Below, one piece after another: positions 10,779 through 22,280 of a stretch of 64,000 bases of DNA. Numbering within the stretch: position 1 is the stretch's first letter; each line of letters opens with the position of its first letter. Source of the DNA: Alitta virens (taxonomy: Eukaryota > Annelida > Polychaeta > Phyllodocida > Nereididae). The position numbers and the translations under genes are program-made. The DNA lies in the NCBI GenBank assembly GCA_932294295.1, contig OW028579.1:35222362-35286361 (forward strand), in the 5' to 3' direction. The notes beneath the pieces are model-generated. The model made no database searches. It saw nothing but the letters and a program-made list of their open reading frames with translations, and was not told where the DNA came from.

Positions 10779-10991
10779 GGGGTTATGCAAGCTGCTGTTG
10801 AATTCATTATATATGTCATCAATTTTGGTTTTTATTTGTCATTCGTATGACAGCATTAAATGCCAGTATTTTATTTGGAGAAAAGAGATTTTGACCTTAA
10901 ATTAAAAGCCAACACAAAATGCTATTGGAAAAGCTAAGTCATGTGATGACTTTTGACCCACCTATTCAGAATATCCAAGTGGCCTAAATGT
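10779..10991 (+). repeat. dispersed direct repeat, copy 2
   Basis: Second copy of the 8215-8415 sequence, about 2.56 kb downstream and in the same orientation, with an extra A-rich segment near 10900. Confidence 0.85.
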
Positions 10992-11782
10992 GTAGGTATA
11001 ATGTTGTGTTGAAAAGTTATATTTAATTTACTAAACTCTCTAATTTCAGAAAGATAATCTATTTTTGCGTTTCACTTTTTCCTGTTTTCCTTTGTCAAGA
11101 ATTAACATTTATCACATGAATCACTGTTCATCGGCCAGTTCCAAAACTTGACAATTAAAATAATCGTATAAATTAATATCTTAACATAAGAACTCTTTAA
11201 TGACACACTTTGTAAGAGTCTGACCATATCTTGCTCTCAATCTTGTTACCGATGATTTATGCATACCTGTTGTGACTATACTTAAATTATGTCCCGTTTA
11301 ACTGCATCTGACCTTTACTTATGCATTGCATTGATTATTTCCAAGTGAACTGTCAAAATAATTTACTTCTGCTCAGGTGATGTGTAGCAATTCAGTATCG
11401 TTTTTCACCCCATTCAGATAAGCTTGTTGTTGTAAAAGTCAAGAGCTGACTGTGAACATGGAAAATTCAACAGTTCATTGATTTTAACAGCTGAGTGTTT
11501 GGCCTTGAATGTGTTTTGTCAGAATGAAAAAGTCATCTTTTTTTCGCACGGGTAGTTACAGTGAGGCTTTATTTTCTCGAATACAAGCCGGGGCTTTGCT
11601 TTTATTTTTAGAATGGGGTAATTCTTTTGCTGCTATACAAAAGAATGACAAGACCAGGGTTATTTGAAAGTTAATATTACATTTATGAATTATTTATATT
11701 TCATGGTCAATCTCGCCCCGGCCACACAAAGATATCCTTGGCTTCTGTTTATTATCTAAGACCCGGCTTCTAATTGAGAAAA

Positions 11783-11840
11783 TAGCTTAGTGGTTCAGTT
11801 GGATTGAATTGGGGATAGGTGATCGTGGGTTCGAAACTGG
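11783..11840 (+). mobile_element. tRNA-like SINE head
   Basis: TAGCTTAGTGGTTCAG at 11783-11798 resembles a Pol III A box. GGTTCGAAACT at 11828-11838 matches the B box. Spacing is tRNA-like, but no stable cloverleaf is evident, so a SINE head is more likely than a tRNA gene. Confidence 0.5.
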
Positions 11841-13380
11841 TATGTTTTTTTTGCTTTGCTTTGCTTTATGTACTTTTGTTAACCCCTGTATCATATAGTG
11901 AGAGTCGCTGAATTGACCTTAATACTGAAGTAGTCTTATTAGAACTTCATCAGTTTAAAGAGATCTTGATCTCAATGCAGACTTCACCACTTGGTGGCCT
12001 TAAATAGAGTCTTTTCACTAAGCAGCCCTGAATTCAGCAAGATATAACTCTTTTTCTCCTCTTATTACTCATTTTGCTTTTCAGGCATAGTAGATCATAA
12101 CTAACCTATTCAATCAATACAACATTCTCAGGGAAATAAAAAAAATCAACAAAATTATATTATGTCAAATATAAATTCAAATGCACTAAAAATACTGCTG
12201 CTAGGTTGCACTTTGCATCATCCAATCACTGACAGTCATGGGCGGGAACTTTTTCAACCAATAAACTTGCACCTGGTGGCAATACTGAGAAATTTCCGTG
12301 CAAATCCACTAATTGAATCTCATAATCATTAAATGTTGTAAATTTGCACTGTACTTTACATACTTATGGCTCTACTTCTGGGTGAAATCCACATTTTTGA
12401 AGGTGGCTCTTGCATGTGATATTCTCTCACATGTTCAAATTCTTTGCCTGGATTGATTTAATATGCCATGGACTGCAAGTTGAGAGACATCAAAGAGGTA
12501 TGGACGAAGAACATGGCGGGCACCTGGTGCTGCTGCAGCTTATCAAGGTAGGCAAGGTCCTCAAGTTAAGTCAAGTATATTTATTGGTCACCAGGTGAAA
12601 TTTGATTTTGATTAGTTATGTCATGAAGCATCCTGAGTTCAGAACATTTTAAACATGACTTACTTTGGGTTTGTGTAAATATAAGCTGGATAGAAGCTAC
12701 CACAACAAATGTGGCTTTGTACTGTACAGTCCAATCATTTATATCATTATCATTATGTCATTCACACCATTTTTATCGATGCTAGAAAATATGGCACCAA
12801 TCATGTACGTAAAAACAACGATAAGTACTTTAATTTGCATGTATTTATCTGAAACCTAGTGGCGGGGGGGGGGGGGGGTCACTCGCTTGCGAAAATATGT
12901 TGTCTTTTAGAGAGTTCCTCAAGGCTTTCACAACATTGAAAATGTAATTAAATAATATGATCTTGTACATGATATTCAGGTTGGAATGAGGGCAAATTAG
13001 GCCTAATTCGTCCTTAATATGTCATACTATAAGAAACATTAATATTTTCCTCAATAATATAGTAAATTAGTCTATTGTGATCATATTTTGTGGAGTTCAG
13101 ATATTTTTGTATAAACTGATGAGTGGTATATGTCCTAGCCTGCAACTTGGAAGGGTGATGTTCAGAGTCAGTACGCCTGCGCGATGGAGGTAGCTGCTTG
13201 CTGGCTGCTGCAGAGCAGGCTCCCATCAGCTGCCAGTAGCTTGCTAGCTGCCGTTGATACAGCATCTAGCTGAAAACGGTTAGTCGGGGGATGCCTGACC
13301 TCACTGGATACAGTTACTGCAGCTGTTCTCTGATGTGCTGTATCAACTTTTTGGAAGCATGTTTAATGCACTTTTGATTG
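11841..13380. other. non-coding upstream of neuroligin
   Basis: Contains a G-run at about 12864-12879. At 12563-12600, TATTTATTGG in a TCAAGT-rich context looks like the reverse complement of a LINE 3' end (AATAAATA plus a short repeated tail). A purine-rich stretch ends with CAAGGTAGGC at about 12547-12556, a weak candidate for an upstream untranslated exon. None of these is proven. Confidence 0.4.
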
Positions 13381-13388
13381 TGACGTCA
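13381..13388. promoter_or_regulatory. CRE palindrome upstream of neuroligin
   Basis: TGACGTCA, a perfect CREB/ATF site, lies 218 nt before the neuroligin ATG. Because the ATG exon seems to start at a splice acceptor (13579/13580), the site is probably intronic rather than at the transcription start. Confidence 0.35.
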
Positions 13389-13579
13389 TTAAGGAATGTA
13401 ATCACTTGATTTGGAATATAAACACAATATAAACACAATGGAGTAATGGTGTACATATATCTGAATCAGATGTGTAAACTTCTGATTTGATCCTGATAGC
13501 TTTGTACCACAGTATTGGTAGTGTACATAGGATTAACAATTATGGAAGTATTGGTCACACCACTTGAAAGTTGTTTCAG

Positions 13580-14059
13580 CTGTTGATGCTTGGAAGAAAA
13601 CCACCATGGATAGAGCTGTAGTACTGTGGTGCTGGATGCTTTTAGGGGTATGGGGTACTACCCTTGTTGGATTATCCAAATTCCAAGTGGAGGGCAAAAT
13701 GTTTGGCACCCAAATGTCCAACAGGATCGTTACCACCCAGTATGGTAAACTTCGAGGCGTCCTGATCACCTTGCCAAATAAACACCTACCAACTGTCGAA
13801 GCATATCTAGGCATACAGTATGCTTCCATATTAGGTGGAGAATTGAGGTTCATGCCCCCAACATCTCCTATGGAAAATTGGGATGGTGTGAGGGTAGCTC
13901 TGAAGTTCAGACCTGTCTGTCCTCAAAGAGTCCCAACTGAAGAGGAGCTGGCTGCTAAATTACCAATGGGGAGGGTGGATCACTTCAAGAGGCTCATACC
14001 ATTCTTAGAAAGGCAAACGGAGGAATGCCTCAACTTGAATGTCTACGTACCAGTCAGAG
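13580..14059 (+). CDS. neuroligin, first coding exon (coding from 13606)
   Basis: Neuroligins are postsynaptic type I membrane proteins with an inactive cholinesterase-like ectodomain that binds neurexins. TTGTTTCAG at 13571-13579 is an acceptor, leaving a 26-nt 5'UTR piece. ACCACCATGG at 13602-13611 is an optimal Kozak context. Residues 1-22 form a signal peptide (hydrophobic VVLWCWMLLGVW). The mature start IVTTQYGKLRG (41-51), EAYLGIQYAS (65-74), RFMPPTSPMENWDG and FRPVCPQ match invertebrate neuroligins. C105 and C141 would form the first carboxylesterase disulfide, and EECLNLNVYVP (139-149) is a slightly divergent type-B signature 2. The exon ends at 14059 after 151 codons plus one base (phase 1), before a perfect GTAAGT donor. 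In known neuroligins the first coding exon also ends just after this motif. The remaining exons were not found, so the gene is partial here. Confidence 0.9.
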
Positions 14060-14943
14060 GTAAGTTTACCTTATCATTTTAAATCTTGAACTAATTTTTA
14101 TGTTCATATTGGGTACAGCATTCAACAAGAGTGAGCGCAGACTTCTTAGTTTGCAGTGAGTTATGACTTCTTTCAGTATGTAATAATTTACTAGAACAAT
14201 GATATAGATAATAAATGCTACAAAATGTACATTGTCTTTTCGGTTGTGTTCAATGCACCAGTGCCACTGGTCCAACACACAATACAAAGTTTATTTGTGG
14301 AGTTTCTTGATGAAACACTGATAATAAGTTTAAGATTTGCTGTTTTATGGTTGCTTATTTTTCACAAAAGTATTTTCACCATGGAACAATACGATAAACA
14401 GTGTATTTATTAAGGTTGTTTTCAATAAACTGACAATATTAAACCCTCACAACCCCTCATCTTTGAATGTTTTTTATAAAGTGACCTTTACTCTGTCTTA
14501 ATGGGGTCTTATGAACTAGTCATATTGTGGGGACTTCTGCTGTATGTCTTATTGTATGTAAGTCAGTATCTACACTCTCCACGTTGCGTGTGTGAATCAC
14601 AAAGTACTGTTACTGTTACAAAACTTTGTAAACTTTGTAACCTTGAAGTAGCACCAACTGATTAAGGCATCAGGTGGCAAGGCTTGTGTTTCCATGGTGA
14701 TAGTTACTTTATTATGCAAGAAATATACGAGACAAGCAAAAACATGACCTATAGATAAAGAGCCAGTCACGCGAATGGCTGGTGCACTGGTACAGCAAAG
14801 GCCTCCTTTCTTGTAAAACAAATCTTTGTAGACGATTTTTGTCATACGTCTTTGTTCGTATATACAGTTAGCATAATTCTTGAAACCGTTTGTAGTGTCA
14901 ACCTGTTGTTACGACCACACATTGGTTCCTATTTTACTGGTCT
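14060..14943 (+). other. start of the neuroligin intron
   Basis: Begins with GTAAGT. AT-rich, without a recognisable second exon or repeat. Confidence 0.6.
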
Positions 14944-15089
14944 TAGATAGATATGGGAAGTGCAGCCCTCTAAGGCAAGTTCTTGCCACTATCGAGGGTT
15001 GATTTATGAGGCGAGAGAGAGGAGTCCACCCATGTTAGACATTTACCCTATGGGTGGGATATTTTACTTGCCTCAGCATAGACACCAAG
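14944..15089 (-). mobile_element. SINE-B copy, 5'-truncated
   Basis: Reads on the minus strand. It keeps the tail with GATAGATA, the TCTAAGGCAAGTTCTTGCC block, GGAGTCCACCCATG and GCCTCAGCATAGACAC, and lacks the tRNA-like head. TACTGGTCT at 14935-14943 and again at 15090-15098 fits a short target-site duplication. Confidence 0.7.
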
Positions 15090-15575
15090 TACTGGTCTCA
15101 ATGACAAGTTGGTCTCAATAGAGAGGTAAAATAGAATGGTAAGAATACTCTTTGGTCCAAAAATGTGTGGTTTTAATGTGGGATTCCAGAATGGCTCACA
15201 ATACAGGTCAAATGTGGTAAAAGGTCATTTTTTACAGTGTTTATGTTACTGTTGCAGTTCACACTAAAGTGGGTGTCAATCATCACGTCACACCCTAATG
15301 TCCCTCCTGTCACTATAGCTATAGCAGTAATTACTTTGATTGGTCAGAAATAAGAGGAAAATGTTTAGTGTTATTATATTATCTGATATTGCCCTTTGCG
15401 TTGTCCAAATAATGCTAGTCTGATGCTTGACCAGATTGCATGACCATTGACCAGCTGAAAAATACAGACGTAATGATGGGATGATAAAGCCTGGATTCCA
15501 TCTTACATTTACACCATGTGTGGGGTCTTTTACTGCAACTATTTAACGAGTTAGATTTTATTTCTATGTGCAGTT
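15090..15575. other. non-coding, nothing recognised
   Basis: No gene or repeat terminus recognised in this intronic or intergenic stretch. Confidence 0.5.
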
Positions 15576-15622
15576 TTAATGATCCAAGTATGCTTGGTGT
15601 TAATGATCCAAGTATGCTTGGT
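15576..15622. repeat. 24-bp tandem duplication
   Basis: TTAATGATCCAAGTATGCTT plus GGTG, repeated twice at 15576 and 15600. Confidence 0.85.
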
Positions 15623-18600
15623 TTAACCTGTGTCAAAGATCCACTTGTCATGACACACTCCAGTGAAAAAGTCGATACCAATTGAAATTCACATGCGAAT
15701 GATGAATGTTTCATGATTTCAAACTAAAGCCCAGTGCTCAAATGTCACACTTAAGTTTTATAGGTTAAAAAGTGAGACAGGAATTGAGGTAGGGGTTTAT
15801 TATTTCACCCCAAGACTGTCATAACATTCATTTTTACGATGACATGCATCCACATGCATTTACATGTTTGGTTTACCTGTGACAATTAATGTCAACAGAT
15901 TCTTTGAAAATCGATGATAAAATCGATCTTCACCGCATAGAAATTTACCATGCAATCGTGTGGAATTTTAAATGGAAAGTCTCATTCATTATGTGTCAAT
16001 TATCAAATAAACTTGTTATAATTTGTTATAAATCTTTAATTGTAGCCATAATTCGTAAACTATGGACAGAGCGTGATAGCGTTTATGTTAGTACCACATG
16101 AAATATGAAAATTAAATCAAGCATAAATTATATAAATTATATTATTCATTCTCTTTTAATATCTTAATTAAATTTTTTTGTCTTAGACTTTATTTACAAG
16201 TGTCAATTTTTAAACTTTTTATTTAGGCAACCGCAAAAATGAGATAAGTTTGGGCAAAAACATGTCTACCAGCTTATCATTATTATTATTTATTATAATT
16301 TTTTTTTTGTAAAGAATAAAGAATCCATGAAGTAATGAAGACTACCACTCCTGGTGTAAACATTGCTGGTTACAATCGGGAGGTGGTCTACATTGTGAGG
16401 TTTTTTAAATTTTTGTTTAGAAGTTCGTCATAGGGAAACAGTCTCTTATAATTGTAGGATCTTTCAATAACTATCTCATCTAAATACTGGATAATAATTT
16501 ATTTCTTTTTACCCAACTAGCCATGAAAAGTTACTGTGTATATTTGGCAGTTTTTCTATAACAGAACACCAGCATGATTTTGACCCCAGTCCAAATTCTA
16601 GGCCAACCTGTGCCTGTTTGTTTCAATCACTGATTGATACCACCCCTCACAGCATGAGCATGTCCTGGCATCAGCTTCTATTGGGATATATTCTATTTCG
16701 GGGCCCTCCAAACTTGGCATACTGCGACCTAATTAGGCCAGCATGTTTCTGCTGTGATGGAGATAGGCACCTCGTGTGTCTTAATTCTCTATGCTAGAGC
16801 ATGCCCTGGCTTCTGAACTGGCGATTGATTGAGTCCATCAAGCTGTGTGAATTAATCTCATATCTGAACAACCATAAGTGCAAAGTGCAGGCATTTCGTG
16901 TTCCATATAATTCAGAAAGGGTGAAGTGAATATTTCTTCCTATAGTACAAAAGTTCATACACTGCATTTTTAATAACAATGTACATAATATAATTTCAGA
17001 ATTAAGACTTCATGTCGTGAATAATTAATATAAATCGATACTAATGTAAATACTAGACAATGTAATGTTAATTAAAATTGTAGCATAAATGTAGATTATA
17101 AATATATTTATTATGTGGTCTTAATAATGAGGTGGTCTAAATATAAACCGGATTCCACCATTGCAGCTAAATAATTGAAATCAAAGTGGGGTTTAGACAT
17201 TTTGAACTATCTGAGCCAGTATCACAATTTTAATTAATCGCTTTTGGTTGTTTAGGACCTCTTTATGGGTGTAGAACTAATTGCAAATTATAAACACCAT
17301 TGTAACTTGGATTACATGCTGAATTGATGGTTGTTGATGCTATCAAAATGTTGCAGCAGCAGCAGCAGCAGCAGCTACAATTGTCATCTTCTTTTAGTTC
17401 GTAATTGATGGTGTTTCTCTATGTTTGCTGTTAATACAGTGCTCATTTTTGACAGAGTTAGAACCTCATCTCATCCATTATTCATGGAAGTGCCACGACA
17501 AAAGGGAAAATTATAAAAAAAAAGGAAAATAACTACAGAGCTAACGAGAAAAAACGAAAAGCTACGACTCCTGGGTAGATAGATATCTGCCTGTATCTAC
17601 ACTGAATTTAATTTCTCTGAGGAGATTGATTAATATGCTATGGAGATTTTTCCCCATTAAGTTCGATGCAGAAGCAAATCACCAAGGGACTTGATTTAAA
17701 ATCATCCAGAGACCTCCTATGGGTGTATAAGTAATTCCATTGGGCCTTTTGATGTAGTTCTATGCCATACTTAACAGTGGAGCAGATAGTTTTTGTGCTG
17801 TATTCAACATGTGATGTTGCAGTTTTGAAAAGAGTTTATTTTTTACGATGTATTCAGCATTTCAAGGAATAAGATTGTTCTATTTGAGTTATCTAGACAT
17901 TATTTCCACTGACACATTAAATTCCATGTATAATAATTGCATGAAACACCCAGACATAAAGACGTAATATGGCATTCAATTGAAAAAATATTCATCTCTT
18001 TTCATGAACCTACGTGTACTAGTAAAATGTAGCTAACGGCATTGTCATGAATTTAAACGCCAACAAAATGCTTCGGTAACAGTTCTGATTTCAGACAGCA
18101 TATTTATTGTGTTTCCCATAAATGGCCATATTCAGAATTTCCTGTGGAAATGCAGTTTATGTTCAACTTCAGAATCTGTGAAATTGAGTTGTGAAGTTGT
18201 ATAGCTTGACTTTTATGATAAACCAATTAAAGTTCCAAATTGGTTATATTTATGTTTTCTATACGGCAGATTTCATAGACTTGGAAACTAAACTCTGCCT
18301 TATTAGAGGACCACTCCCAAATGTAGATATTTTAATATGCGATATTTCGAATAAATTGTTCTGAGTTCTGAAGAGTTTTTGGTGATATGAGAAAGAGAGA
18401 ATGACAAACAAGAACGATTGTCACCACCAGGTTAACAGTATTGGCCAGCAGAAATTGTGACCTCTGATCGCTTGAGAACCATGCATTATTACATCCTACT
18501 ACTTCTATGTTGCACGGTATATTTGTTGGGTCACAAATTGCCATTCTTTTGTCATGAGACCATATGATATACTATTACTCCATAGTGCTTCGTGCAATAT

Positions 18601-18659
18601 CAGTTTTATGGAACCAAACAATATTACATTTGATGTGGCCTCAATATTACACACAATGA
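15623..18659. other. non-coding; short (GCA)7 at 17353-17374
   Basis: AT-rich. A paired GGTCTTAAT ... GAGGTGGTCTAA motif lies at 17115-17140 and belongs to the dispersed GAGGTGGTCTTAAT family. No exon recognised. Confidence 0.5.
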
Positions 18660-18726
18660 TAGCCCAGAAATCGAACCTCGACTGTAGAGGGATGACCATG
18701 CTACCTAACCACTAGGCTACCCCCCA
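18660..18726 (-). mobile_element. tRNA-derived SINE head
   Basis: On the minus strand, GTAGCCTAGTGGTTAGGT (A box, complement of about 18703-18720) and GGTTCGATTTC (B box, complement of 18667-18677) have tRNA-like spacing. The acceptor arms do not pair convincingly, so it is probably a SINE relic. The body would extend toward lower coordinates. Confidence 0.6.
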
Positions 18727-20278
18727 ACTGAAAGGCTCAATACTACTAATCCCATTAGCAAACCATTAGTCCAGTGGGTGGCATTGAACTAGGGCTCATT
18801 CCTATATTAGCTTCGTCCTATTCACAATATCTTGGTTCGTTTCACAATCCGGGTAATCTTGATATGGAAGGCCTTGACCCCCAGCTAGATTCTTGCATAT
18901 CTATGTTTGGCCATAGATGGTCTACAATACTACTGAGGCCAGGGCAGGGACAATTGCATATATAACTATACAGTGTGCTGTATGCATGGTCTTTCAAATG
19001 ATGACCTTGTGGATGGCTATGGTGTTCTGTTGGTACTTGTTATTGGATGAAGCTATTTTTTGAAGTCATTGTTATCCTGGCAGCATACTCCACTTGAGCT
19101 ATGCCAAGTGTAAATAACTCTGGCCATTTGCAATATGGTTATGAAATTTGGTCATGATTGTTGTGTGGTGAAAAACGTCCTTAGATATATAAATATATAT
19201 ATATTTCTTTTTTTTTTTTCTTTTTTTTTATGGCATTGTTATCCCAGAAGTACACTCCACTGTAGCCATGCCAGATGGTTAAATAACTCTCAGACTGGCC
19301 ATTTGCAATATGTTTGTGAGTTTTGCTCAATTGATTTGTTGTGCGGTTCAAAATTGTTTTTGAGATTTTGTATTTCTATGGCATGCCACTCTCAACTGTA
19401 AATTAATAATGTGACTGAAGGTAAATATCAATTTACGGTCTAAAAACGTCATGGCATTGTGCAGGGGTAAATAACTGCTGGGTCTACCTCAACCTAACTC
19501 TTCAATGACATGTAAATGGTTTTGATGTCAGGTCGAGTTTATGTGTATAACACTGGACGTCTACTTATATTAGCTGACTAACAACTTAACCATCTAAACA
19601 GAACAGCCTAATGATGTGGTTCTAGATGTGTCAGTCATATTGTTGTAATCTGGGATTTTAATCAAGATCTGAAGTTCCAATAAGGAAACTCATTAGATAC
19701 CTTGGTATACTATTGTATGCTTCTCATTTTTAGCATAAAAAGGGAGATAAAATAATGCAACTTAATCAGCATCAATATGACAAGGTGTGCTTTCATGTCA
19801 GACACAATCTTGTTTGTTCTTTTATGCAATGTAAGATGGTTATTTTTCATATGCAACTTCCACTTCATATATGTCATGAACAGCTGCATTTGCTCAAGGT
19901 AAGCTTAAGGCTGGTATAGGCATGACCCAGATGTCACCATTAAGACCATCTTTTATGGTAATTTACTTGTCTTGGTGAGGTGGTCTTAATTGCACAAACA
20001 ATGACATTTGTAAGACATGGTCATGACTATAATTGGGGCGTGGGGATTTTTTATTTTTATTTTTTTGGCTTTTTGTTTCTCGTATATGAATAATGGTGTC
20101 AAAATATAATTGATTCCACAAACAAGCCATATAATGATACAATACGACAGAAAACCAGTATTTGATGGTATTAATATAATATTGCCAGTTTCCTGCATAT
20201 TGCACTGCCATAAAGCTATACCAAACTAGAACAAATCGCAACTGAAAGACCACCTTAATTTGCCAAAATTTGTTTGTA
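18727..20278. other. non-coding with an imperfect about 167-bp tandem duplication
   Basis: The block at about 19067-19190 (CATTGTTATCC ... GGCCATTTGCAATATG) recurs at about 19234-19372. An inverted pair of the GGTGGTCTTAAT motif lies at 19939-19990 and 20246-20259. Confidence 0.6.
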
Positions 20279-20391
20279 CATGGCCAATTGTGCCACATGC
20301 GTTTTCCATGCGTTTGGATAAAGCTAAAAACCATGCATTTTCCATGCGTTTATCCTTCTCATGGAAAACGCACGTGGCACATTTGGCCATG
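20279..20391. mobile_element. CATGGCC nested-palindrome MITE, copy 1
   Basis: 113 bp, ends CATGGCCAATTGTGCCAC and its inverted partner GGCCATG. TA flanks both sides (20277-20278 and 20392-20393). Each arm contains GCGTTTTCCATGCGTTT or its complement, giving hairpins inside the main palindrome. Confidence 0.8.
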
Positions 20392-20444
20392 TACAATTGT
20401 ATGGTATCTTATATGGATGTACAATTGTATGGTATCTTCTATGG
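20389..20444. repeat. 28-bp tandem duplication at the MITE end
   Basis: ATGTACAATTGTATGGTATC plus eight bases, present at 20389-20416 and 20417-20444. The first unit includes the last three bases of the MITE. Confidence 0.85.
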
Positions 20445-21045
20445 ATCTCGATCACCCCTTAAGGCAGGCCTATACAGCACCAATGGTGGTTTTAATTATT
20501 ATTATTATTATGTTTATTCTTACCTACATAGTACAAAATTATGGAAAAATTAAATCGAACAGTTTATGGAAGCATCAATATAAATAAAAAAAAATAAAAA
20601 TAAAGAAATAAAATCAAGTTGTACATAAACAATTTAGAAATTGTAAAGCATCTTGTCTGTCCATAATTGAAAACAACTGTCCTTGTGAGAGAAGAACTAA
20701 GTCTCTGATAGCTGTACCCGTGACAGTATCTTCTTGTGTGTAGCAATTGGCTTCACAGTCTCTGTAATGGCGATGTCCGTCTGTACTGTGTGTACGTGAC
20801 AGTTCGAGGATAAAATGGGTATGTCTTAGGCAAAGAAACTGACAAAAACTAACAACATATAAAGTTGTAAAGTTTCTTCGAGGTGTGTATGCATGAACTG
20901 ACAATATGGAATATGTATGATGTGTATTACGTCAAGCATCTACACCATACATTCTGCACGCGATGGCTATTACCATTATTTTCATACAAAGTACATTGAT
21001 TTTATCCTTTTCAAAGACAGATATGTATCCAGGTGCGGAACGCCA
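20445..21045. other. non-coding, nothing recognised
   Basis: AT-rich, with an A-rich run at about 20583-20610. No coding or repeat call. Confidence 0.5.
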
Positions 21046-21647
21046 GAACAACTACACTGTAAAAAAATGTCTTGTAGTTTTAACAGCATTTTGTTTGGTC
21101 TACCGTAAAGTAGAACATGCGGATGTTTGCTGTAAAATTAACACTAAACGTTACTGTTAATTTGTGATGATGGCTTACCGTAAAATCTTACAAAAGGCAC
21201 CTGACCGTAAATTACTGTTGTACTTTGATGTTGGCCCAACTAATGAGCCCCTAAAATAAGCCAGTGTTAGGCAATCTACTGTAAATTTTACGGTATCACA
21301 GTGAGTCATTTATACTATATTTGAAATATACTGCAACTTACCATAAAATGCTGCAGTATCATGGTGGAGAGTTGTTTTACGGTATCTTTCTATAGAATAT
21401 GCTGTGAAATGCTGTATGGTAGATTTTGGTCTGTTTTATGGCAATCTACTGAATAAATTACGGTAGACTGCCATTTTCTTTATCTCAGCTGTAAATGTTA
21501 TGGTATTATGCCGTAGCATAGATTTACAGTATCTTGCAGTAAAAATTTTACGGTAGCGTGCTGCATACCAAAATAACAGTATTTTACTGTAAAAACTATG
21601 GTTAACTTGCAAGACAACTACCGAAACTCATTACAGTGTAGGTGTTC
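21046..21647. mobile_element. TTACGGTA foldback element / MITE
   Basis: Ends GAACAACTACACTGTAA and the inverted GAACACCTACACTGTAA (one mismatch). The interior holds about twenty variants of TTACGGTA, TACCGTAAA and TTACTGTAA on both strands, so the whole element can fold on itself. No transposase frame is present. A clear target-site duplication was not identified, so the superfamily is open. Confidence 0.75.
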
Positions 21648-22104
21648 TTCACTTCAGTTTAATGTTCAATGTTGATAACATGACACACCAGTTCAGCTAC
21701 ATTCACCCATGTGTTCAGTCTGTTTCTTCATTCAAACTGAGCCCAGCTTAACGCAGAGTCTTGAATCTAGTGCCATCTCAATGCTGTCAATGCATGTTAA
21801 TTAATAACACAAGAGCTCATAATATTGGTAATATACAGCACCACTATAGAGTTTTGTATCACTTCAAATTTAACAAGTATCTTTTCTTCTAAACATCATT
21901 ACATCAATGGGTTTTCATACACAAAACTCCAATTTAATTTCTGGCACGACATCTCTATGCAACAGGTCCTATGGTTTTCAATATATATGTAATCCTGTGT
22001 CTAAAATCTTTCCTCGATATAATTTACGAGAAACAGCCATCAATAGATTCAGTGTCATTTCAAGAGAACAATCCCAGTTACCTGTCCCAAGAGTTGTAGC
22101 AAGC

Positions 22105-22280
22105 CATTCTTATTAACATTCCCAGCTAACCTATGTAACCATTCTATTTAACAGTTCCTGCTCCCATTTTAGTTAACAATTCCAACTAACCATTATTTTA
22201 CACCTCAATTGAACCGTTCTAGTAATAAATTCCAGCTAACCGTTATAATTAATAGTTCCAGCTAACCATTCTTAGTTAGC
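22105..22280. repeat. degenerate minisatellite of CAGCTAACC units
   Basis: Units of roughly 35-40 bp around TTCCAGCTAACCATT recur four to five times with variable spacing. Confidence 0.6.

Noticed and set aside
12410..12556. Upstream neuroligin exon ending at CAAG/GTAGGC
   Set aside because: Acceptor is weak and nothing ties it to the gene without transcript data.
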